DNA from: Roseovarius sp. S88 | GTDB lineage: Bacteria > Pseudomonadota > Alphaproteobacteria > Rhodobacterales > Rhodobacteraceae | Direction of reading: 5' to 3' | NCBI RefSeq assembly: GCF_037023735.1 | Contig: NZ_CP146069.1 | Coordinates: forward strand, 1,343,501-1,407,500 | DNA length: 64,000 nucleotides | In this document: piece after piece, positions 8,656-15,916 of the stretch | How the letters are laid out: each line of letters opens with the position of its first letter | Position numbering within the stretch: position 1 is the stretch's first letter | Position numbers and translations under genes: made by a program | Notes under the pieces: model-generated | Told to the model about the DNA's origin: nothing | Database searches by the model: none | Seen by the model: the letters and a program-made list of their open reading frames with translations, nothing else

Positions 8656-9150
8656 TTACCAGCCTTCAGGGACTGGATTTTCCGACAGGATTTGCGAGAG
8701 CTGTGTTTTGGTGGCGTCATCCAGATGCGGCAGCATCACACGGGTGGTATAGTTGCCAAAGAGTTTGCCATCTGCGCTATACGTCCAATCCGCGATCTGC
8801 GCCTCAGAAAATTCCACCATGTCGCCAGCATGCTGACCGGGCATGCTTGTGGGCTCATTGGCCAGAATGCCAACGAAACCGTCGCCGCGCGGCGCGAAGG
8901 GCACGATCCAGATCACTTCGGATTGCTCGCTCTCGGCGTTGAATTCCACCTTCAGGCCAGCGCCCTCTATGGATTGCCCGTCCGCGCCTTGGGTATTTGC
9001 CAGAAACTGCGGCAAGGATATGCGTGCTTCGGCGATGGCAGACTGCATCTCGGCGTCCTGCTGGCCGAATTGTACAACATCATCTCCGGCCAAAGCCGCA
9101 AGAGGAAGAAATGCCGCGCATGCGATGCTGGCGAGAAAACGTGTCATCAT
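8656..9150 (-). CDS. Secreted DUF2314 protein
   Basis: A 164-residue exported protein with signal peptide MMTRFLASIACAAFLPLAALA and a DUF2314 domain (IWIVPFAPRGDGFVGILANEP, then AQIADWTYSADGKLFGNYTTRVML). The family's function is not known; in some genomes it occurs with ankyrin or immunity-like proteins. It lies between pyc and the phosphodiesterase gene on the same strand, but with gaps of more than 70 bases on both sides, so it is probably transcribed separately. Confidence 0.82.
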   Translation of the reverse strand: MMTRFLASIACAAFLPLAALAGDDVVQFGQQDAEMQSAIAEARISLPQFLANTQGADGQSIEGAGLKVEFNAESEQSEVIWIVPFAPRGDGFVGILANEPTSMPGQHAGDMVEFSEAQIADWTYSADGKLFGNYTTRVMLPHLDDATKTQLSQILSENPVPEGW

Positions 9151-9221
9151 GACCCTTTCTTACTGTACTCAATAATTTGGACCGGGCGGATACCAAGCCA
9201 TTCGGGCCGGAATATGACGCG

Positions 9222-12200
9222 TCATTCAAATTCGATCAGCAAATCCTTGGCGTCGATCTGACTACCCGCCTGCACGTGCACGGCCTTAACCACGGCATCG
9301 CGTTCGGCATGCAGGCCTGTTTCCATTTTCATGGCCTCGATGGTTAGGAGCAGGTCGCCTGTGCTGACCGACTGGCCCGGATTGATCCCCACGGTCGCCA
9401 CAACCCCTGGCATCGGCGCGCCGAGATGATTAGCATTGCCCACTTCGGCCTTTGGCCGCGCCTCAACAGTGGCTTTCACCCGACGATCCGGCACGCGGAT
9501 GGTGCGCGGCTGGCCATTCAGCTCAAAGAAGACACGTGCCTGGCCGTCTTCCCGGGTCTCGCCCACCGCCACAAGTCGGATTTCCAGCGTTTTGCCCGGA
9601 TCAATCTCGGCGGTGATCTCTTCATTGGTTTCCATGCCATAGAAGAAGGTTTTTGTGGGCAAGGTCCGCACGGGGCCATATTCGACATGGCGCTCCATGT
9701 AATCGGTGAAGACCTTGGGGTACATCATGTAGCCCATCAGGTCTTCCTCATCGATGCTCACGCCCAGTTTTTCCTCAACCCCGGCTTTCTCGGCTTTGAG
9801 ATCCGCAGGCTCAAGCAAGGTTCCGGGGCGCACGGTGATCGGCTCCTCACCCTTGAGCACCTTTTTGACGATAGCCTCGGGGAAGCCGCCATGTGCCTGC
9901 CCTACATAACCCTTCATCAAGGTGATCACACTATCGGGGAAACTGACCTCGGTCTCGGGGTTCAGCACGTCCTCGCAAGTGAGGCCTTGGGTGACCATCA
10001 TCAGCGCCAAATCACCCACAGTTTTGGCAATCGGGGTGACTTTGATCACATCGCCAAACATATGATTCACCTCGGCATAGGTGCGTGCGATGTCGTGCCA
10101 GCGATCCTCAAGACCCATGGAACGCGCTTGTGCTTTCAGATTGGTAAACTGACCGCCCGGCATCTCGTGCAGATAGACCTCAGAGGCGGGTGACTGCATG
10201 CCGGACTCGAACGCCGCGTAGTGGTCGCGCACCGATTCCCAGTAGTTCGAAATTTGCCGGATCGCGCCCACATCAAGCCCGGTATCCCGGTCCGTATGGC
10301 GCAGGGCCTCGACCACCGATCCAAGCGTAGCCTGAGAGGTGTTGCCCGAAAGCGCGTCCATTGCGCAATCCACCGCATCAACGCCAGCCTCAGAGGCGGC
10401 CATGATGGTGGCAATCGCGGTGCCTGCTGTGTCATGTGTGTGGAAGTGAATAGGCAGGCCCACCTCTTCCTTCAACGCCTTGAAAAGGATTGACGCAGTG
10501 GCCGGTTTCATCAAACCGCCCATGTCCTTCAGGCACAGGATATGCGTGCCTGCCGCCTTCAGTTCCTTGGCCATGTCGAGGTAGTATTTCAGGTCATATT
10601 TTGACCGGTTAGGATCGAGGATATCGCCGGTGTAGCAAATCGCCGCCTCTAGGATTTTGCCCGACTCGAGCACCGCATCCATCGACACGCGCATGTTTTC
10701 GGTCCAGTTGAGCGGATCGAAAACGCGGAAAATGTCGACGCCGACATCGGCAGCGCGCTCGACAAAGGCTTTGACGACATTGTCAGGATAGTTGGTGTAC
10801 CCGACTCCATTGGAACCACGCAAAAGCATCTGCGTGAGCAGGTTGGGCATGGCTTTGCGCAGATCGCGCAGCCGCTGCCAAGGACATTCACCGAGGAAAC
10901 GGTAGGCAACGTCAAAGGTCGCGCCGCCCCAGCATTCCATCGAGAAAAGCTGTGGTAAATCATGGGCATAGTTGGGGGCGGCTTCGATCATATCAATCGA
11001 CCGCATGCGCGTAGCCAAAAGTGACTGGTGGCTGTCGCGCATGGTCGTATCGGTGATCAAAAGCTGCTTTTGCGCCGCCATCCAGTCGGCCACGGCCTGT
11101 GCGCCATCCCGCTCAAGGATCTGCTTTGCCCCGTCCGAAATCTCGGTGTTGGCAGGCTTCGGTGCGCGTGGCAGGGCCAGATCCGGGCGCGGCAGAGGGC
11201 GCCCTTCGACTTCGGGGTGCCCATTGACCGTGATGTCGGCAATATAGGTGAGAACCTTGGTGCCCCGGTCGCGCCGCGCCTCGAACTCAAAAAGCTGTGG
11301 CGTCGTGTCGATAAACTTGGTTGTGTATTCGTTCGACAGGAAGGTCGGGTGCTTCAGCAGGTTCTCGACAAAGGCGATGTTCGTCGACACCCCGCGAATA
11401 CGGAACTCGCGCAGCGCTCGGTCCATCCTTGCAATGGCCCCCTGAGGCGTCTGCGCATGCGCCGTGATTTTTACCAGCAGCGAGTCGTAATAACGCGTGA
11501 TCACACTGCCCGAATAGGCCGTGCCGCCATCAAGCCGGATGCCCATGCCTGTTGCTTCACGGAAGGCGGTGATCCGGCCGTAATCGGGGATGAAGTTGTT
11601 TTGCGGATCCTCGGTCGTGATCCGGGTCTGGATCGCGTGGCCATTGAGGCTGATCTCGTCCTGGCTTTGCTTGCGCGTGGCCTCGGCCAGCGTCTTACCC
11701 TCTGAAATCTTGATCTGCGCCTGCACGATGTCGATGCCGGTCACTTCCTCGGTGACGGTGTGTTCCACCTGCACACGCGGGTTCACCTCGATGAAGTAAA
11801 ACTGGCCAGTGTCCATATCCATCAGGAACTCAACGGTGCCTGCGCATTCGTAATTGACGTGCTTGCAGATCTTGTAACCCAGCTCGCAAATCTCGGCGCG
11901 CTGTGCGTCACTGAGATACGGGGCAGGGGCGCGTTCCACGACCTTCTGGTTGCGGCGCTGCACCGAGCAGTCGCGCTCAAAGAGGTGGTACATATTGCCA
12001 TGCGTGTCGCCGAGGATCTGCACCTCGACGTGGCGCGCCCGGATGATCATCTTTTCCAGATAACCTTCACCATTGCCAAAGGCGGCCTCGGCTTCGCGGC
12101 GGCCTTCACGCACCTTTTCTTCAAGCTCATCGGCCGAATTGATGGGACGCATGCCGCGTCCACCGCCGCCCCATGATGCCTTGAGCATCATCGGATAGCC

Positions 12201-12662
12201 GATTTCATCGGCCTGCTTGCGGATAAGGTCCATGTCATCGCCCAGAACCTCAGTCGCTGGGATCACCGGCACACCAGCTTCAATCGCCACTTTGCGGGCG
12301 CTCGCCTTGTCTCCAAGGGCGCGCATCGTTGCGGCGCGCGGACCAATGAAGGTGATGCCATTGGCCTCGCAGGCATCCACCAGTTCAGGGTTTTCCGATA
12401 AAAGGCCATAGCCAGGGTGGATCGCATCCGCGCCGGATTTCTTGGCCACGCGGATGATCTCGTCAATCGACAGATACGCCGCCACAGGCCCCAGCCCCTC
12501 GCCAATCCGGTACGCCTCATCCGCTTTAAACCGGTGCAAGCCAAGCTTGTCCTCTTCGGCAAAGACGGCCACCGTGCGCTTGCCCATCTCGTTGGCAGCC
12601 CGCATGATCCGGATGGCGATCTCGCCCCGGTTGGCAATCAGGATTTTGTTGAATTCGGCCAT
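9222..12662 (-). CDS. pyc: Pyruvate carboxylase
   Basis: Single-chain pyruvate carboxylase, 1146 residues, the usual size. It makes oxaloacetate from pyruvate and bicarbonate using ATP and biotin, replenishing the TCA cycle and feeding gluconeogenesis. Order of domains: biotin carboxylase (about 1-455; KASWGGGGRGMR ATP grasp loop, EVNPRVQVEHTVTE), carboxyltransferase (about 530-810; TTMRDSHQSLLATR, metal site HFHTHDT), PYC/OadA tetramer region, and biotinyl domain with biotinylated K1112 in EAMKMET. Upstream, a CTGC-N3-GCAG palindrome at 12716-12730 lies 54 bases before the ATG, suggesting control by a PhaR-type repressor. Confidence 0.97.
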   Translation of the reverse strand: MAEFNKILIANRGEIAIRIMRAANEMGKRTVAVFAEEDKLGLHRFKADEAYRIGEGLGPVAAYLSIDEIIRVAKKSGADAIHPGYGLLSENPELVDACEANGITFIGPRAATMRALGDKASARKVAIEAGVPVIPATEVLGDDMDLIRKQADEIGYPMMLKASWGGGGRGMRPINSADELEEKVREGRREAEAAFGNGEGYLEKMIIRARHVEVQILGDTHGNMYHLFERDCSVQRRNQKVVERAPAPYLSDAQRAEICELGYKICKHVNYECAGTVEFLMDMDTGQFYFIEVNPRVQVEHTVTEEVTGIDIVQAQIKISEGKTLAEATRKQSQDEISLNGHAIQTRITTEDPQNNFIPDYGRITAFREATGMGIRLDGGTAYSGSVITRYYDSLLVKITAHAQTPQGAIARMDRALREFRIRGVSTNIAFVENLLKHPTFLSNEYTTKFIDTTPQLFEFEARRDRGTKVLTYIADITVNGHPEVEGRPLPRPDLALPRAPKPANTEISDGAKQILERDGAQAVADWMAAQKQLLITDTTMRDSHQSLLATRMRSIDMIEAAPNYAHDLPQLFSMECWGGATFDVAYRFLGECPWQRLRDLRKAMPNLLTQMLLRGSNGVGYTNYPDNVVKAFVERAADVGVDIFRVFDPLNWTENMRVSMDAVLESGKILEAAICYTGDILDPNRSKYDLKYYLDMAKELKAAGTHILCLKDMGGLMKPATASILFKALKEEVGLPIHFHTHDTAGTAIATIMAASEAGVDAVDCAMDALSGNTSQATLGSVVEALRHTDRDTGLDVGAIRQISNYWESVRDHYAAFESGMQSPASEVYLHEMPGGQFTNLKAQARSMGLEDRWHDIARTYAEVNHMFGDVIKVTPIAKTVGDLALMMVTQGLTCEDVLNPETEVSFPDSVITLMKGYVGQAHGGFPEAIVKKVLKGEEPITVRPGTLLEPADLKAEKAGVEEKLGVSIDEEDLMGYMMYPKVFTDYMERHVEYGPVRTLPTKTFFYGMETNEEITAEIDPGKTLEIRLVAVGETREDGQARVFFELNGQPRTIRVPDRRVKATVEARPKAEVGNANHLGAPMPGVVATVGINPGQSVSTGDLLLTIEAMKMETGLHAERDAVVKAVHVQAGSQIDAKDLLIEFE

Positions 12663-12715
12663 GGCCAGTCCCTCGGTCTTTTACGTTACGGCAGCCTGCG
12701 CCTTGACGCAGAGCA

Positions 12716-12730
12716 CGCTGCGATGCAGCG
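12716..12730. promoter_or_regulatory. CTGC-N3-GCAG palindrome upstream of pyc (PhaR-type site)
   Basis: The sequence CGCTGCGATGCAGCG is a perfect inverted repeat with a 3-base centre. It matches the CTGC-N3/4-GCAG operator described for the PHA regulator PhaR of Paracoccus. Position in the pyc leader is consistent with a regulatory site; binding is inferred, not shown. Confidence 0.4.
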
Positions 12731-12829
12731 CTTTTGCGCAGCTTGTAAGATTTGTGAAAGGTTTGCGCAATCCGGCTTTCTGGGTATGGTCCGTACTGAG
12801 CGTATTTTTCACCTTGCCGGGTAGCGGGA

Positions 12830-13969
12830 CTACCCGGATGTATGAAGCCGTGTATGGGCCTCAAGCGGTGATGAGATACCGAGTTGACCCATATTGGCCT
12901 CAAGGTCGGATTTGAGAATATGGACGAGGTGATCGGGGCCTGTTTCACCCAAAGCAGCCAGGGCATAGTGCCAGGCCCGACCCATCATCACCATATCCGC
13001 GCCCAAGGCGAGGGCGCGCAGGATATCCAGCCCGCCTTCCACACCGCCATCCAAGATGATCGGCAGTTTGGTGGCCATGCGTATGGCTGGAAGCATCTCA
13101 ATCGTGGCCGGGGCGGCGTCAAACTGTCGCCCGGCGTGATTTGAGATCCAGATTGCATCAATTCCTTCGGCTTCCAGCTTGGGCACTTCGGCTGGATCCA
13201 GCACGCCTTTGACCAAAAGCGGCCCCTCCCAATTCTCACGCAGCCAGCGCAGATAGTCCCAGTTGGGGGAGGTGCGCAGCAGGTAACCTGCATGTTTGTT
13301 CGACGGTAACCCTTTGGTTGCAGGGGTATAATCGTCAATCAGCCGCATCCGCGGCATGCCTCGGCTCGCCATGCCCATGGCCCAGGTAGGGCAGAGGGCA
13401 ATCTGCGACAGGATACGCGGCGTGATCTTGGGGGGTTGCGTAAGGCCCGAGCGCACTTGGCGTTCCCGGCGGCTGCCCACGGGCACGTCCACGGTGAGGA
13501 CAAGCGTCGAAAACCCGGCAGCCTTGGCGCGTTTGAGCATATCGGCGCGGATTTCGGGATCGCGCGGCGGGTACATCTGAAACCAGGCATGCTCACCCAA
13601 TGCCGGTGAGACATCTTCGGGGGTTTGACTGGCCACAGTAGATAAAGTGTACGGGATATTGGCCTTGGCCGCGGCACGCGCCAGCTTTTGCTCCGCCCCT
13701 GGCCAGATCAAGCCAGACATGCCAACAGGCGCAATTCCCACGGGTAAATCAAAGCTTTGACCAAGAAACTCGATGCCCGTAGACACCTCTGGCTCCCCGT
13801 GTAAGATCGAGGGCATCAGCATGACCTCATCCAGCTTGGAGCGATTACGCCGGGTCGTGGCCTCAACACCCGTGCCACTATCGAGATACTCCCAGACAAA
13901 ATAGGGAACACGCCAACGTGCTTTTGCACGCAGGTCTGCGAGGGCGGGGTATCGGGCGTCGAGTGACAT
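12830..13969 (-). CDS. FMN-dependent alpha-hydroxy-acid dehydrogenase (LldD-like)
   Basis: A 379-residue member of the L-lactate dehydrogenase/glycolate oxidase family, oxidising a 2-hydroxyacid with FMN. I place the start at MSLDARYPALADLRAKARWRVPYFVWEYLDSG, the family N-terminus; an earlier ATG would translate the repeat-containing upstream region. The active-site loop is IWISNHAGRQFDAAP (catalytic H and R), with ILDGGVEGGLDILRALALGAD for phosphate binding. A SNHAGRQ instead of the commoner SNHGGRQ is a subfamily feature. A perfect hairpin (12817-12837) spans the stop codon. The 11-bp repeat array lies 97 bases upstream of the start. Confidence 0.9.
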   Translation of the reverse strand: MSLDARYPALADLRAKARWRVPYFVWEYLDSGTGVEATTRRNRSKLDEVMLMPSILHGEPEVSTGIEFLGQSFDLPVGIAPVGMSGLIWPGAEQKLARAAAKANIPYTLSTVASQTPEDVSPALGEHAWFQMYPPRDPEIRADMLKRAKAAGFSTLVLTVDVPVGSRRERQVRSGLTQPPKITPRILSQIALCPTWAMGMASRGMPRMRLIDDYTPATKGLPSNKHAGYLLRTSPNWDYLRWLRENWEGPLLVKGVLDPAEVPKLEAEGIDAIWISNHAGRQFDAAPATIEMLPAIRMATKLPIILDGGVEGGLDILRALALGADMVMMGRAWHYALAALGETGPDHLVHILKSDLEANMGQLGISSPLEAHTRLHTSG

Positions 13970-14065
13970 GGGCTGAGCGATAGCAAGGGAACGCGGGCGC
14001 GAAAAGCGAAAACAGCCAGTTTTGCCGATTCGAAGGTTAACGGGCTTATTTTGAAGAGATTCCCA

Positions 14066-14109
14066 CGTCGGTATTACATCGGTATCACGTCGGTATTGCG
14101 TCGGTGCCC
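14066..14109 (-). repeat. Four-copy 11-bp tandem repeat upstream of the LldD-like gene
   Basis: Four exact 11-base units of form CGTCGGTATTA / CATCGGTATCA / CGTCGGTATTG / CGTCGGTGCCC on the plus strand; read in the gene direction the core is ACCGACG. The same element, in the same orientation to the following gene, is found at 37189-37232. GTTAAC flanks it on one side and CGTTAACC on the other. Confidence 0.85.
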
Positions 14110-14188
14110 GGCGTTCAACGCGCATGAGTTAACGCCGCGTTGCACCTGCAACAGGCATCGGCAACAGGTCCTGACGTATTTGCGGTTT

Positions 14189-14770
14189 TCAGGCTGTCAA
14201 CTCTTCGAGCATCGCACGGGATTGGCGACACTTGGCCAGACCGGGACGTGTCACGAAGTAGATCGTCTGCCCACCATACCGTGCGCCGCACGAGACAGAT
14301 TGTTCAGACAGCCCCCCATGTTGCGTAGGAAAGTCGAGCAGCAAAGCATCCAGCGCATTTGACCAGATCAGCTCGACATCGTCTGACACGCATGTATCGC
14401 GCACATAAGCCGACAACGCGTCGGATTGGCGATGCCAGTTGGCAGGAATGTGCGGGATCAGGGTCTTTGAGATGCCAACGCTCAGTTTCCGGCCGTTCAG
14501 GGCAGGTGCGATCTTTTCCGTGGCGTCTGTGAGAGTGTCAAACGCCTCTGAGATGCTCGGCAGATAGGCTGCACCCTCGCGGGTCAGAAGCAACCCCTGA
14601 GGCAAACGCCGAAAGAGCGAAATTCCGAGGGATGCTTCGAGCCGTTTGACCTGTTGGCTGACAGCACCCGGTGTGACGCCAAGCTCCCCAGCGGCAGCCT
14701 TGAAACTCAGATGCCGGGCGGCGGCTTCAAACGCTTTGAGGCCGTTCAAAGAGGGAAAGCGATAGGTCAT
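14189..14770 (-). CDS. Short LysR-family transcriptional regulator (GcvA-like)
   Basis: A 193-residue LysR-type regulator. The N-terminal winged helix-turn-helix is complete and resembles GcvA (FPSLNGLKAFEAAARHLSFKAAAGELGVTPGAVSQQVKRLEASLGISLFRR). The C-terminal effector domain is only about 105 residues where the family usually has about 200, yet the frame ends normally. Either a natural short form or a truncated gene. Divergent from the ridA-like gene (157 bases between starts), so that pair is the likely target. The start MTYRFPSLNGL is the conserved one. Confidence 0.82.
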   Translation of the reverse strand: MTYRFPSLNGLKAFEAAARHLSFKAAAGELGVTPGAVSQQVKRLEASLGISLFRRLPQGLLLTREGAAYLPSISEAFDTLTDATEKIAPALNGRKLSVGISKTLIPHIPANWHRQSDALSAYVRDTCVSDDVELIWSNALDALLLDFPTQHGGLSEQSVSCGARYGGQTIYFVTRPGLAKCRQSRAMLEELTA

Positions 14771-14927
14771 GTTCAGGATCCTCCGGCTTTGAATTCTGTG
14801 CAGGTTTAACACAGGCGCATCCTGTCGAAGGCTTAGATTTTCTAAGTCTGTCACGCAGATCTTGTCGTTTGCGGCGAAAGGCCCTCGTGCCGTTAGTGGC
14901 GCAAAGAACGACAAGAAGGAGCCAAAT

Positions 14928-15350
14928 ATGACCATCAGATTTAACACGCCTGCAAACTGGCCCACACGCGGGCGGCCCTATCACCACGGGGTTGTGCAGC
15001 CTGTGGGCTGCACACTCCACATCACAGGCCAAGTCGCTTGGGACAGTGTCGAAAACATAGTGGGTGCGGGGGATTGTGAGGCGCAGGCGCACCAGTGTTT
15101 TGACAATGTCGAAGCCGTTCTTTCGGCCGTTGGGGGCCGCATGGACGACATCGTTTCGCTGACAGTCTTTTACGTGGACCCCGCTGACGTCCCCACCATC
15201 CAAAAGGTACGCGCAGACCGGCTTGATGCCGCGCATGGGCCGGTCAGCATTCTGATTCAGTGCGCCGGGCTGGTTGATCCGGAGTTCCTAGTGGAAGTGA
15301 TCCCCGTCGCCGTCATCCCGGAGGATCGATTTCAGGATCCAAGAGCGTAG
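14928..15350 (+). CDS. RidA family (YjgF/UK114) protein
   Basis: A 140-residue Rid-superfamily protein. It contains VGCTLHITGQVAWDSV, DNVEAVLSAVGGRMDDIVSLTVFYVDPADV and a C-terminal VDPEFLVEVIPVAV. RidA proteins are trimers that hydrolyse reactive enamine/imine intermediates released by PLP enzymes. The catalytic arginine expected near R105 is not certain here, so this could be a Rid1-7 subgroup with another role. The next gene follows 18 bases downstream, and a LysR gene diverges from it. Confidence 0.85.
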   Translation: MTIRFNTPANWPTRGRPYHHGVVQPVGCTLHITGQVAWDSVENIVGAGDCEAQAHQCFDNVEAVLSAVGGRMDDIVSLTVFYVDPADVPTIQKVRADRLDAAHGPVSILIQCAGLVDPEFLVEVIPVAVIPEDRFQDPRA

Positions 15351-15368
15351 CGAGGAAAGGGCAATCTC

Positions 15369-15848
15369 ATGGAGGACGAAAAGGCCAAAGCGCTTTTGGT
15401 GCAGGCTATCAAAGATCGCGGGACAATATATCTCGAGGTCTTTCGCGAGTTGTCAGACCGCTTTGATCAGGCCACTGCCATTGAAGTGATGCGTGCCGCG
15501 AGTGGGGCGGTGGGGCGCAAAGTGGGTCAAAGCCTGTCGCATCTTGCTCCGGATGATTTTGAAGGCATGGCTGCGATTTGGGCCTGTGCGCTGGATTGCA
15601 AACTGGCCTATGCGGCGGACCTGAGGCGATTGGACGACACCGGATTTGAGGTCAAGATGATGGCCTGTCCGCTCAAACAATCCTGGGTCGAGGCAGGGTG
15701 CAGCGAGGACGAGATTTGCACGCTTTTGCACTGTGCCTCGGCCTATGATGAGGCCGCTTTGGAGGCCGCCGGGTTCGACTTTGACCTGGAACTCTGGGCG
15801 CCGGGCAAGGAGGGGTGTTGCCGCACAGTGGTGCGGGAGAAAGGGTGA
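15369..15848 (+). CDS. L-2-amino-thiazoline-4-carboxylic acid hydrolase family protein
   Basis: A 159-residue protein with the architecture of the ATC hydrolase family: an N-terminal helical part (MEDEKAKALLVQAIKDRGTIYLEVFRELSDRFD) and a C-terminal part with cysteines in MACPLKQSWVEAGCSEDEICTLLHCASAYDEAALEAAG. Members are annotated after the ring-opening enzyme of bacterial L-cysteine synthesis from ATC, but many homologues have unknown substrates. It is coupled to the RidA-like gene (18-base gap), suggesting joint action on a cyclic imine or enamine amino-acid derivative. Confidence 0.75.
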   Translation: MEDEKAKALLVQAIKDRGTIYLEVFRELSDRFDQATAIEVMRAASGAVGRKVGQSLSHLAPDDFEGMAAIWACALDCKLAYAADLRRLDDTGFEVKMMACPLKQSWVEAGCSEDEICTLLHCASAYDEAALEAAGFDFDLELWAPGKEGCCRTVVREKG

Positions 15849-15861
15849 GATATTTCAACGG

Positions 15862-15876
15862 AACACAAGGCGAACA
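15862..15876. promoter_or_regulatory. LexA (SOS) box upstream of uvrD
   Basis: GAAC-ACAAGGC-GAAC, the reverse complement of the alphaproteobacterial LexA consensus GTTC-N7-GTTC, lies 41 bases before the uvrD start. By chance about two such matches are expected on both strands of 64 kb, so position before a DNA repair gene carries most of the weight. Confidence 0.6.
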
Positions 15877-15916
15877 TTCACTTTAACTTTTTCTTCACCC
15901 GCGTTATCGTCGCGCC

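Noticed and set aside
12817..12837. Perfect CCGGGTAG/CTACCCGG hairpin at the end of the LldD-like gene as a rho-independent terminator
   Set aside because: Stem is good but no T-run follows on the gene strand, so I mention it only in the gene entry.
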